Shown here: positions 1-6,772 of the stretch, in pieces | Layout of the letters: every line of letters begins with the position of its first letter | Numbering within the stretch: the first letter of the stretch is position 1 | NCBI GenBank assembly: GCA_004295085.1 | Contig: SHNF01000003.1 | Coordinates: 1-56,940 of the forward strand | From: Planctomycetota bacterium | GTDB lineage: Bacteria > Planctomycetota > UBA1135 | Direction: 5' to 3' | Length of the DNA stretch: 56,940 nt | Notes under the pieces: generated by a model | Databases searched by the model: none | What the model saw: only the letters and a program-made list of their open reading frames with translations | Told to the model about the DNA's origin: nothing | Program-made: the position numbers and the translations under genes

Positions 1-128
1 GCGACGGGCTCAGCCGGCTGGTGCGCGAGAGCTGGGGCCACAGCAAGACCCGACTGCGGCTGGCGCGCCACCTGTGGGTGTGGGTGGTGTTTCGCAACTA
101 CGTGCGCGGCCTCACCCGCCGGAGGTGA
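1..128 (+). CDS. 3' end of an unidentified protein (partial)
   Basis: The third frame is open from the window edge to TGA at 126-128 and gives about 41 residues ending NYVRGLTRRR. The tail is basic with aromatic residues (WVWVVFRNYVRG) and could be the C-terminus of a transposase or another DNA-binding protein. That is only an impression from the residue pattern; no diagnostic motif is present. The 5' part lies outside the window. About 80 nt downstream is the (TC)12 tract, followed by the convergent dioxygenase gene. Confidence 0.4.
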   Translation, partial: DGLSRLVRESWGHSKTRLRLARHLWVWVVFRNYVRGLTRRR

Positions 129-210
129 GCGCGGACCTCAGCCATGGTGCTCGGCATCGCCGCGCGCAAGCTTCCTTGGAGGGACGTCCTGCGCTGGCGC
201 GATCCCTTCT

Positions 211-234
211 TCTCTCTCTCTCTCTCTCTCTCTC
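211..234. repeat. (TC)12 dinucleotide microsatellite
   Basis: Twelve uninterrupted TC units lie between the partial gene and the end of the cysteine dioxygenase gene. The tract is outside both reading frames as called. Such a long pure dinucleotide tract is uncommon in a high-GC bacterial chromosome and would be prone to slippage. Confidence 0.95.
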
Positions 235-271
235 CGTGACCCACTGAAGGGGGCCAGTATTGGGCCGTGGC

Positions 272-862
272 TCACTGGCAAGGGCGGCCGCCGATGCTGT
301 CGTAGTCCAGCTTCTTGCGGCACACCGTGCCGGTTTCCGTGTCGAAGATCTCGCACTCTTCGAAAGGCCTCGCGTACAGGTGCAGGCTCACCGCGCGTTC
401 CCCGGTGCTGGCCAGGTTCTCGACGCTGTGCAGGTCCGCGGGCCCGTCCACATACCCGGGACGGCCGTCCACCGCGGGCCCGGTCGGAATCAGGCGCGTG
501 CGCGCACCATCGCGCTCCAGCTCGAGGTAGTTGCGGAAGCGCAGGCATCCCACCTCCACCCGCGCCCAGCACAGCTCACCTTCGTGCCCGTGGATAGGTG
601 CCGCCTGCCCGCGGTCCCAGCACAGCACCAGCAGCTCGAAATCGCCGCAGCGATGCACAAGGTTGCGAGAATAGCGGCCCGGGCACCAGTGCAGGTAGCG
701 CTCCAGCTCGGCCGGCTCCATCCGGTTGGAGCGCAGGTAGGCCAGCACCTGGTGCAGCGGGAAGTCGCGGCGCACGAAGGCGTCGATGTGCTCCAGGAGG
801 ACATCGAATGTGGTGAGTGAGAGCTCTGGCACCGGGGCGGACGAGGAGGGAGGGGACAACAT
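272..862 (-). CDS. cysteine dioxygenase type I family protein
   Basis: Predicted non-haem iron thiol dioxygenase that oxidises cysteine (or 3-mercaptopropionate) to the sulfinic acid in the cytoplasm. The protein is 196 residues, close to the usual family size of about 200. The cupin iron ligands are visible as H91 and H93 (PIHGHEG) and H145 (DLHSVEN), and the substrate-binding Arg as R66 (YSRNLV). C98 and Y163 (SLHLYARPF) align with the Cys93-Tyr157 cross-link pair of the mammalian enzyme; many bacterial homologues have Gly in place of the Cys. The start chosen is ATG at 862. The frame is open to an ATG at 979, but that extension would overlap the divergent gene and has no family homology I can see. 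Confidence 0.88.
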   Translation of the reverse strand: MLSPPSSSAPVPELSLTTFDVLLEHIDAFVRRDFPLHQVLAYLRSNRMEPAELERYLHWCPGRYSRNLVHRCGDFELLVLCWDRGQAAPIHGHEGELCWARVEVGCLRFRNYLELERDGARTRLIPTGPAVDGRPGYVDGPADLHSVENLASTGERAVSLHLYARPFEECEIFDTETGTVCRKKLDYDSIGGRPCQ

Positions 863-964
863 GCTAAGCCCGCCACGGTGGCGCTGCGGTTTCCACGCTG
901 CAGGCGTCCTCCTGCCCGTCGCGACGTCCTGGTTCCCGCAGCGACGTAAGGCGAGTCCGCCGGC

Positions 965-970
965 TATGAT
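965..970 (+). promoter_or_regulatory. putative -10 box TATGAT for the small membrane protein (leaderless spacing)
   Basis: TATGAT ends exactly 7 nt before the ATG at 978, so transcription would begin at or next to the start codon. The same spacing is seen before the genes starting at 6620 (minus strand) and 15924. No clear -35 was found. Confidence 0.4.
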
Positions 971-977
971 CCTTGGC

Positions 978-1226
978 ATGCGCGCGATATCTGCGAAGGC
1001 GCTGCTGCCGCCCGTTTTCGCCGGACTGGTGCTGCTGTTCGGTCTGGGCTGCCTGAACTACACCAAGGGGGAGGATTGGGCGCACCACGCTGCCTGGGCC
1101 GAGTCGCGCGGCCTGCCGCCGCCGTCGTGCGCGATCTTCTACGCGGGCGCCGCCGCGACCGCCATCGGCGCCGGCGCGCTGGGCTTCCGGCTGGGGCGCC
1201 GGCGGGCCGGCCCGCGGCCGAGCTGA
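978..1226 (+). CDS. small two-helix membrane protein, unknown function
   Basis: 82 residues with two predicted membrane helices: PPVFAGLVLLFGLGCL near the N-terminus and a second helix from about CAIFYAGAAAT to GALGF, ending in a basic tail (RLGRRRAG). I do not recognise the family. ATG 978 was preferred over in-frame ATG 966 because a TATGAT hexamer overlaps 966 and ends 7 nt before 978. It is divergent from the cysteine dioxygenase gene and 33 nt upstream of the DUF457-like gene, so the two plus-strand membrane-protein genes may be co-transcribed. Confidence 0.6.
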   Translation: MRAISAKALLPPVFAGLVLLFGLGCLNYTKGEDWAHHAAWAESRGLPPPSCAIFYAGAAATAIGAGALGFRLGRRRAGPRPS

Positions 1227-1259
1227 CGCAGCCGGCGCGCTGCGATGTGATCGTCGCAC

Positions 1260-1790
1260 ATGGCCTCGGCCTTCACGCACGCGTACGTAGCGCTCGCCCT
1301 GGGCATGGCCCTGGCGCCGCTGGAGCGTCGCGGCCGCTGCATCGCCCTCGGCGTGCTTGGCTCGGCCCTGCCCGACGCAGACGTGTGGCTGCACTGGGCC
1401 GGCGTCTCCTATCCCAGCATGTTCGGCCATCGCGGCCTGACGCATTCGCTGTCGTTCGCGGCCGCATTCGCGCTCGTGACTGCCGGGCTGCTGCGCCCCA
1501 TGCCGGCGCGCGCCGCCCTCTACTGGTTCCTGGCCGCCGCCTCGCACGGTTTCCTCGACGCCATGACGTACGGCGGGGGCCGCGGTGTGGCCTTCTTCGC
1601 CCCGTTCTGGAACGAGCGCCTCTACCTTCCGTTCCGTCCCGTGCTGGTGTCTCCGCTCGGCGTCACCCGCTTCTTCAGCGCCTACGGCTGGTCCGTCTTC
1701 TGCAGCGAGCTGCTGTGGATCTGGCTGCCCCTGACGCCGCTGTGCGGCGCGCTGTGGCTGTGGCGCCGCCGGCACACCGGGCCGCACTAG
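1260..1790 (+). CDS. metal-dependent hydrolase-like membrane protein (DUF457/YdjM family)
   Basis: 176-residue integral membrane protein. The conserved acid and His motifs of the YdjM/DUF457 family are visible: an N-terminal His (FTHAYVAL), LGSALPDADVW, FGHRGLTHSL and ASHGFLDAMTYGG, followed by FFAPFWNERLYLPFRPV. These residues probably form a metal site at the membrane face. The physiological substrate is not known for the family; YdjM in E. coli is known mainly as an SOS-regulated inner-membrane protein. I saw no LexA-like site here. It probably follows the small membrane protein in one transcript and ends at a strong hairpin shared with the convergent DUF1579 gene. Confidence 0.82.
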   Translation: MASAFTHAYVALALGMALAPLERRGRCIALGVLGSALPDADVWLHWAGVSYPSMFGHRGLTHSLSFAAAFALVTAGLLRPMPARAALYWFLAAASHGFLDAMTYGGGRGVAFFAPFWNERLYLPFRPVLVSPLGVTRFFSAYGWSVFCSELLWIWLPLTPLCGALWLWRRRHTGPH

Positions 1791-1795
1791 AACAA

Positions 1796-1826
1796 GGCGG
1801 CAGGCGCCGCCGGGACGCCTGCCGCC
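1796..1826. terminator. bidirectional hairpin between convergent genes
   Basis: Perfect 11-bp stem GGCGGCAGGCG (1796-1806) pairing with 1816-1826 around a 9-nt loop, 6 nt after the DUF457 stop and 17 nt before the end of the DUF1579 gene. There is no T-tract, so rho-independent termination is inferred from position and stem strength only. Confidence 0.6.
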
Positions 1827-1842
1827 GCGATCCGGGTCCGCG

Positions 1843-2460
1843 CTACTTGCGCTTGGCGTGAATCGTCATGACCTTCACTTCCTTGCCGTCGATGGTGTCG
1901 AACATCTCGGCGTAGTGTTCGTTGTCGCTCTTGGGCTGGATGACCATGCGGAACGGGCGCGCGCCGGCCATGGCGTCCACCATGGTGCCCTTGGTCTCGA
2001 TCTTGCCGTCCTTGCCGGCCTTGCCGCTGGCGAAGGTTGGCCAGGTGCTCCAGCTGTCCATCCAGATGGACACGTATTCGCCCTTGAGCTTGTCGTAGCC
2101 CAGGATGCTGATGCCTTCCATGGGTCCCATGCCGGGGAGTTCCATGTGCACCTCTTCCATGACGAAGCGCCCGCCGAGCAGGGGCTTGACCTTGGCCGTG
2201 CCCTTGGAGGCCATCTCCGGCATGTCCTCGCTCCACTTCATGGTGTAGCTCTGGTTCCACTCGCCGACCAGCTTCTGCAGATCGGCGTGCTCGGGGCCGG
2301 GCGTGGCCAGCTCCTGCATTTTCTCCATCATCTCCGGCGGGATGGCGGCGGCCGGATCCTGCGCAGGATCCTGCTGGGCGCGCACGATCTGCGCGGTCAC
2401 GAAGGCGGTCCCGGCTACCAGGGCGGCGCCGGCGAGGAACAGACTCAGTCTGGATTGCAT
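1843..2460 (-). CDS. secreted DUF1579 family protein
   Basis: 205 residues with an N-terminal signal sequence or anchor (MQSRLSLFLAGAALVAGTAF, then an AQQDP linker). The mature part reads as a DUF1579 domain: HADLQKLVGEWNQSYTMKW, GRFVMEEVHMEL, GISILGYDKLKGEYVSIWMD and a strand-rich C-terminus ending in KRK. This family is a small beta-rich fold common in Planctomycetota and related bacteria; its biochemical role is unknown. The start at 2460 has GGAG about 9 nt upstream and gives a proper signal peptide. The frame stays open to 2586, but that would run into the next gene. A TACAAT hexamer lies about 55 nt upstream. Confidence 0.82.
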   Translation of the reverse strand: MQSRLSLFLAGAALVAGTAFVTAQIVRAQQDPAQDPAAAIPPEMMEKMQELATPGPEHADLQKLVGEWNQSYTMKWSEDMPEMASKGTAKVKPLLGGRFVMEEVHMELPGMGPMEGISILGYDKLKGEYVSIWMDSWSTWPTFASGKAGKDGKIETKGTMVDAMAGARPFRMVIQPKSDNEHYAEMFDTIDGKEVKVMTIHAKRK

Positions 2461-2514
2461 GCGTGAGGTCTCCACAACGGAAAGAGGGGATGCAGCCGCA
2501 AGGGCGGCGGCGGG

Positions 2515-2520
2515 ATTGTA
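2515..2520 (-). promoter_or_regulatory. putative -10 box TACAAT for the DUF1579 gene
   Basis: TACAAT on the minus strand, giving a leader of roughly 50 nt that contains GGAG before the ATG at 2460. It lies just past the stop of the upstream gene. No convincing -35 is seen. Confidence 0.35.
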
Positions 2521-2528
2521 AGCCGGAG

Positions 2529-3035
2529 CTAGTGGAAGGGCGGGCGGCCGGACACGGTTTCCAGGCGGGCGCGCCGGCAGCGCCACGGGCCGCCGCGCAC
2601 CCAGGCGCTGGCGATCCGGACCTCCCCGATCAGCGTTTCCCCGGCGCCGCGACCTTCGAACACCTGCGCGTGCAGCACCGCCTCGGCCCGATCATCGTGC
2701 TCGGAGTCCGGCACGTATCGCCAGCTGCTCCAATCCGGCGCCACGCGGTAGCGCAGTTTCCCGGAGGCGGGATCGCGCGCCTCGCGCAGCCAGGCCGCCA
2801 GCCCGTAACGGGCCTCCTCCTTGCCGGCGCCGCGCTCCTCCTCGCGGAAGTCCTCCGTAAGGCGGTTCATGATGGGAGCCACCTCCGTGGCGTGCAAGGC
2901 CTCGATCATGGCCTCGATCTCGCGCCGGATCTTGGTCTCGTCCGAGGCCTGCCCGCGCCACAGCGCGCAGCCGCCGTAGCCGAGCAGCGCCAGCAGCGCT
3001 AGGACGAGGAGCGCTCGAGCCAACGGCCGAGCCAC
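2529..3035 (-). CDS. membrane-anchored or exported hypothetical protein
   Basis: 168 residues. A hydrophobic N-terminus (ARALLVLALLALLGYGGCAL) is followed by a soluble domain of about 140 residues. The context YGGC at Cys23 resembles, but does not match well, a lipobox. The pattern of an N-terminal helix (IEAMIEALHATEVAPIMNRL), tryptophan-containing strands and a C-terminal strand resembles SnoaL/NTF2-like folds, but I cannot confirm this. It starts inside the 3' end of accC (37-nt overlap), so the two genes are almost certainly co-transcribed. Confidence 0.6.
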   Translation of the reverse strand: MARPLARALLVLALLALLGYGGCALWRGQASDETKIRREIEAMIEALHATEVAPIMNRLTEDFREEERGAGKEEARYGLAAWLREARDPASGKLRYRVAPDWSSWRYVPDSEHDDRAEAVLHAQVFEGRGAGETLIGEVRIASAWVRGGPWRCRRARLETVSGRPPFH

Positions 3036-4354
3036 AGCGTGTCGAAGCGCCCGGCGCGGAAATCCGGGTCGGCCAGGATGCGGCGGTGCAAGGGAAGCGT
3101 GGTCGGCACACCCTCGATCACGGCCGCATCCAGGCTGCGGAGCAAGGCGTCGGCCGCGGCGTCGCGCGTGGCGCCCCAGCCGATCACCTTGGCGATCAGC
3201 GAGTCGTAGAACGGCGGGATCCGCGCGCCGGAGTCCATGTGCGTGTCCACGCGCACAGCCTCGCCGCCGATCGCGAAGCGCTGCAGCGTTCCCGGGGCGG
3301 GACGGAAGTCCGCCGCGGGATCTTCGGCGTTCACGCGCGCCTCGATGGCGTGGCCGCGCCAGCGCACGTCCTCCTGGCGGCAGGGGAGCGGGCCGCCCGC
3401 GGCCACGCGCAACATGGCCTGCGCCAGATCAATGCCGGTGATCTGCTCGGTGACCGGGTGCTCCACCTGCAGGCGCGTGTTCATCTCCAGGAAGTACAGC
3501 TTGCCGTCCGGCGCCAGCAGAAACTCCATGGTCCCCGCGCCGCGATAATGCCAAGAGGCGGCCGCGCCCGCGCACAGGCGCCCGTAGTGCTCGCGCTGCT
3601 CCGGCGCGAGCGCCGGCGAGGGCGCCTCCTCCAGCAGCTTTTGGTGGCGGCGCTGGATCGAGCACTCGCGCTCGCCCAGGTGGATGGCCTGGCCGCGTCC
3701 GTCGCCGAGGACCTGGAATTCGATGTGGCGGCCGCCCTCCAGGTACTTCTCGAGGTACAGCGCGGCGCTGCCGAACGCCGCCTGCGCTTCGCGCGCGGCT
3801 TGCGACCAGGCGTCCGCCACCTCGGACTCGCAGTTGCAGCGCCGGATCCCGCGCCCGCCGCCGCCGGCGTCGGCCTTGAGCGCGATCGGATAGCCGACGT
3901 GGTTGGCCACGGCGACGGCCTGCTCCGGCCCCGACAGCAGTCCCGGGCTGCCGGGAACCACCGGCAGCCCGGCGGCCGCGGCCGCCTGGCGCGCCGAGGT
4001 CTTGCGTCCCATCTGGTCCATGGTGTGCGCGCGCGGGCCGATGAAGGTGACGCCGTGCTGCTCGCTCAGGGCCGCAAAGGTCGGATTCTCGGCCAGGAAG
4101 CCCCAGCCGGGGTGCAGCGCCGAGCACCGGGTCTGGTGGGCGGCCTGCACCTGCGCCTCCATCTTCAGATAGGACTCGGCCGCGGGGCCGGGCCCGAGGC
4201 ACACCACCTCCGCCGCGTCCTGCAGGTATGGATAGCCTGCGGCCAGGTCGGCTTCGGAGGCGCCGCACACCGGTTCGATCCCGAGCTCGCGGCAGGCGCG
4301 CACCATGCGCGCCGCCACTTCGCCCCGATTGGCGATGAATACCCGGCGGAACAT
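2999..4354 (-). CDS. accC: biotin carboxylase (acetyl-CoA carboxylase subunit A)
   Basis: ATP-grasp enzyme that carboxylates biotin on a carrier protein using ATP and bicarbonate, normally the first half-reaction of acetyl-CoA carboxylase. Its 451 residues match E. coli AccC (about 449). The motifs are in order: FIANRGEVAARM (residues 6-17), ALHPGWGFLAEN, the glycine-rich ATP loop ADAGGGGRGIR, HIEFQVLGD, GERECSIQRRHQK, EMNTRLQVEHPVTE and the C-terminal DSLIAKVIGWG. The start at 4354 places FIANRGE at the usual position; the open frame to 4417 lacks homology. A TATCCT hexamer ends 8 nt before this ATG. No accB or carboxyltransferase gene is adjacent, so it could serve an acyl-CoA carboxylase encoded elsewhere. 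Confidence 0.92.
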   Translation of the reverse strand: MFRRVFIANRGEVAARMVRACRELGIEPVCGASEADLAAGYPYLQDAAEVVCLGPGPAAESYLKMEAQVQAAHQTRCSALHPGWGFLAENPTFAALSEQHGVTFIGPRAHTMDQMGRKTSARQAAAAAGLPVVPGSPGLLSGPEQAVAVANHVGYPIALKADAGGGGRGIRRCNCESEVADAWSQAAREAQAAFGSAALYLEKYLEGGRHIEFQVLGDGRGQAIHLGERECSIQRRHQKLLEEAPSPALAPEQREHYGRLCAGAAASWHYRGAGTMEFLLAPDGKLYFLEMNTRLQVEHPVTEQITGIDLAQAMLRVAAGGPLPCRQEDVRWRGHAIEARVNAEDPAADFRPAPGTLQRFAIGGEAVRVDTHMDSGARIPPFYDSLIAKVIGWGATRDAAADALLRSLDAAVIEGVPTTLPLHRRILADPDFRAGRFDTLWLGRWLERSSS

Positions 4355-4362
4355 GCTGCGCA

Positions 4363-4368
4363 AGGATA
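4363..4368 (-). promoter_or_regulatory. putative -10 box TATCCT for accC (near-leaderless)
   Basis: On the minus strand TATCCT ends 8 nt before ATG 4354. This is compatible with transcription starting at the start codon, as proposed for other genes in this window. Confidence 0.35.
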
Positions 4369-4422
4369 GCCCGGCCGGCGCTCCGGCGCCTTGCGGCCAT
4401 TCATTGGCGGCATGCAAGGGGC

Positions 4423-4656
4423 ATGCGGCACACCACCGCCGGAACCGTGCGCACGCGCTGCGTCCGCGACACTCCCGCGCCCGAGGACGGACAACGGGTG
4501 CTGATCACGCGCCTGTGGTCGCGCGGAATGACGCGCGCCCGGGTTGCGGCGGCGTGGGACCGGAGGGTGGCGCCCAGCCGCGAGCGGCTCATGGCCTACC
4601 GCAGCGGCGGGCTGAGCTGGACCGCGTACGTGGGGGGAGGGGCCGCGGAGCCCTGA
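4423..4656 (+). pseudogene. truncated DUF488 family protein
   Basis: 77 residues. The core RVLITRLWSRGMTRARV, then WDRRVAPSRERLMAYRSGG and LSWTAYV, follows the DUF488/YeaO pattern (RVLVDRLWPRG, APS.EL, an aromatic motif). After TAYV the reading frame ends in GGGAAEP instead of the 25-40 further residues usual in the family. I read the other two frames downstream and neither restores the missing C-terminus, so a deletion is more likely than a simple frameshift. A naturally short variant cannot be excluded. It is divergent from accC and followed by the longest gene-free stretch in the window. Confidence 0.5.
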
Positions 4657-5051
4657 AACCGACCTTCCCGCGCCCGGGGAGCGCGCACGAACAGGGAGAC
4701 GACCCTGCCGGGCGCCCCTCCCCAGTGAGCACCCGGCAAGGCCACATTTAGGTGAACTGGCGCGCGATGGATGCCTGGCTGGATGCCAGGTCCGAGGGAT
4801 GGACCAACGAACCTCTTCCCCAGTTCCCCTTGTTCAGGGAGGAGGCGTGGTACTCGCCGCCAAGTCTCACGGCGCCAACAAGGCAAGAAGCATGCCAGTG
4901 CTCTGATCATGAAAACCGGGGGATTTGTGGGCTTCAGGGCCGTGTCCGATGGAAAAATTTACAATGACAAAAGTCGCTTTTACACACGTAGCGGCTCCGC
5001 CGCATTGGGCTTTCCCATGCTCGCCTGTTCCAGTGAGCGTAGCTCACGAAG

Positions 5052-5082
5052 CGTTGATCAAGTAGATCCACGTAGATCAACG
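5052..5082. repeat. 8-bp inverted repeat with repeated GTAGATC
   Basis: CGTTGATC (5052-5059) and GATCAACG (5075-5082) are perfect inverted copies separated by 15 nt. GTAGATC occurs twice, at 5062-5068 and 5072-5078. The site could bind a dimeric protein or be part of a decayed element. Confidence 0.6.
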
Positions 5083-5085
5083 TAC

Positions 5086-5105
5086 GCAGACAAAGGCAGA
5101 CAAAG
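5086..5105. repeat. tandem 10-bp direct repeat
   Basis: GCAGACAAAG occurs twice in immediate tandem within the A/T-richer part of the gene-poor region. Confidence 0.8.
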
Positions 5106-5281
5106 GGAGCGGGGGCGCGAATTCTCTCTGCGCCGCACCGCCGTCAGGAGTGTCCGCCGTGGTCGTTTGGTCGACTGAGAAACCCCCGCAAAGGTCAACG
5201 TCGGGACAACCTCGGCGCTCCAGGCAGGTCAGGTGGTGCCGGCCATAGGGAATCCCATGACGTCGAAGATCCGCGTGAGCT

Positions 5282-5310
5282 GCCGCCGGCGCTGCCCCAG
5301 CGCCGGCGGC
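5282..5310. repeat. 13-bp GC hairpin
   Basis: GCCGCCGGCGCTG (5282-5294) pairs perfectly with 5298-5310 around a CCC loop. There is no T-tract on either side. It may be a terminator-like or structural element in the gene-poor stretch. Confidence 0.6.
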
Positions 5311-5555
5311 TTCGCCACCAACGCGGCGAGGTCGTCAACGCCTGAGCGCGGCCGAAAAAAACTGCCCCGTCCCGGATCGGCGGCGTAGGAACCTGTGGCT
5401 CGAGGCATCTGCGCAAGTACGAAGCCACGAGCTTCCCGAGAAGCTGCGAGCAATCGCAGCAGCTTGAGAGGTGCCCGTGGGTTCAAAAGATCTGCGGGCA
5501 CCGAACCTGTTGAAGGCCGCAGGGCACGGCGCCGAGACGCCGTGCGAGTGACGCA

Positions 5556-6620
5556 CTAGGCCTGCGCGGCCGCCAACTCCTTCCGGTAGGCCTCGAGCGC
5601 CTTGCGGATGGCCTCCACGTTGGCCCCCACGGCGTGCTCGACCGCCTTCTCCTGCAGCTCGACCGCCTTCTTCAGGTCGCCCTTCAGGTAATGGACGCGC
5701 GCCAGGGTATCCAGGATGTTGCCGTCCTCGTTCCGGCTCAGCTCACAGGCGCGGGCGGCCGCCTTCATCGCCAAGTCCAGGTCGCGGTCGCTGTCCGGCA
5801 GGGCGCCCTCCGGGTCCACGATGAACCAAGCGAACTCGTTGAGCGCGTCGGCGTCGTCCCAGAGGGTCTTGAGCATGGGCTCAGCCTGCGCGTAAGCCTC
5901 CTTGAGGCGACCCAGGGCGACGGCCGTGAGCTTGAACTTCTCCACCAGGTACTGGCCGTAGACCTTCGGATTGGTTTGCGCCAGCTGCTCCATCAGGGAC
6001 GCGGCCTGCTCGAACAGCGCCTGCCGCTCCTCAGGCCGGGCGCCGGCGAGCTTGCGGTTGAGCAAGGTGAGCTGGCGCTCCAGCTCGAAGCCCGTGCGGG
6101 CGGCGGCCGCGTCCCAGGTGCCGGCCACGAGGTCCGGCAGCACCTTGTGCAGGTTCAACGGGTGCCCGATCCATTGCAGCTTGCCGTCGGCACCGATGGC
6201 GAAGGAGACCGGGAGTGTGGTCTGGCCCGCGGGCGTCAGGTAGGCGCCGTGGATCGAACGGTCGGGGTCGCAGGCGAGGGTATAGACGGCCTTCCCCTGC
6301 AGCTCCGTCGCGCCCAGGAAGCGCGCCACCGCTTCCGGCTTCTCGTCCGTGACGCCGATGATGGTGAGCTTGCCGGCGTATTCGGCCTGCAGCTCGGACA
6401 GGCGCGGCACGCTGTCCTTGCACGGGGCGCGCCAGGTGGCCCAGAAATCGAGCACGTAGATCTTTCCCGCCTCGAACGCCGCCACCGGCTCCCCCTGGAC
6501 CCAGTGGGCGATCGCAAACGCCGGCGCCGGATCGCCGGGTGCCAGAGCCGGGGTGTCCTGGGCGGCGAGCGCCGGCGCGAGCACGAGCCCACCGGCGCAG
6601 ACGAGGAAGGCGGAGCGCAT
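5556..6620 (-). CDS. TlpA-like thioredoxin-fold protein with TPR tail; first active-site Cys replaced by Arg
   Basis: 354 residues. A signal peptide (MRSAFLVCAGGLVLAPALAA) is followed by a TlpA/AhpC-TSA-type thioredoxin domain (about 25-170) and helical repeats of TPR type (about 220-354). It is therefore expected to act outside the cytoplasm. The active site reads FWATWRAPCKDS: Trp63-Arg64-Ala65-Pro66-Cys67 instead of W-C-x-x-C. Only the second Cys remains, so a normal disulfide-exchange cycle is not possible. A cis-Pro motif (TTLPVSFAIG) is kept. The start at 6620 gives the signal peptide; the frame open to 6767 would cross the argR promoter region. A TATAAT box ends 7 nt before this ATG. 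Confidence 0.82.
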   Translation of the reverse strand: MRSAFLVCAGGLVLAPALAAQDTPALAPGDPAPAFAIAHWVQGEPVAAFEAGKIYVLDFWATWRAPCKDSVPRLSELQAEYAGKLTIIGVTDEKPEAVARFLGATELQGKAVYTLACDPDRSIHGAYLTPAGQTTLPVSFAIGADGKLQWIGHPLNLHKVLPDLVAGTWDAAAARTGFELERQLTLLNRKLAGARPEERQALFEQAASLMEQLAQTNPKVYGQYLVEKFKLTAVALGRLKEAYAQAEPMLKTLWDDADALNEFAWFIVDPEGALPDSDRDLDLAMKAAARACELSRNEDGNILDTLARVHYLKGDLKKAVELQEKAVEHAVGANVEAIRKALEAYRKELAAAQA

Positions 6621-6627
6621 GCGTGCG

Positions 6628-6633
6628 ATTATA
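6628..6633 (-). promoter_or_regulatory. consensus -10 box TATAAT for the TlpA-like gene (leaderless spacing)
   Basis: Minus-strand TATAAT with exactly 7 nt to ATG 6620, leaving no room for a Shine-Dalgarno site. It lies in the divergent tlpA/argR region. Confidence 0.5.
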
Positions 6634-6721
6634 GGCCGTAGCGGCTGCGCGCGCGCCCGGACGGCCTGCAACGGCGTGCGGGTGCCCGCGCCGGCGCTGC
6701 ATAATGCGCAGTAGAAACGGC

Positions 6722-6737
6722 ATATTATGCATAATAT
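6722..6737. promoter_or_regulatory. perfect 16-bp AT-rich palindrome, candidate ARG box
   Basis: ATATTATGCATAATAT is a perfect palindrome 35 nt upstream of the argR ATG. A related imperfect site, CTGCATAATGCGCAG (6697-6711), lies about 10 nt further up. ArgR hexamers bind pairs of AT-rich palindromic ARG boxes, and autoregulation by argR is common. Position and form fit, but the sequence does not match the E. coli consensus exactly. The sites could also overlap the argR -10 region. Confidence 0.5.
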
Positions 6738-6772
6738 TTCGCTGCATCGCGGTGTGCGCGCATACATATTCC

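Larger units (their letters stand above)
4657..5555. other. gene-poor region with repeats and lower-GC patches
   Basis: About 0.9 kb with no coding frame I can support. Short open frames on both strands have no recognisable motif. The stretch around 4900-5110 is visibly richer in A/T than the surroundings. It contains an 8-bp inverted repeat, a tandem 10-mer and, near 5290, a strong hairpin. It may be the decayed remains of an element or gene. No terminal inverted repeats or transposase motif could be identified. Confidence 0.5.

Noticed and set aside
3..260. Possible insertion-sequence end (partial gene, TC tract, GTGACCCACTGAAGGGGG)
   Set aside because: No inverted repeat partner, target duplication or transposase motif is visible within the window.
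4752..5178. Short plus-strand frames in the gene-poor region
   Set aside because: No motif, no ribosome site and inconsistent codon use; they overlap each other in different frames.
5195..5556. Three overlapping minus-strand frames, e.g. ending RRQLTRIFDVMGFP
   Set aside because: They could be the decayed end of a transposase or other gene, but no two share a frame across a recognisable domain, so no call was made.
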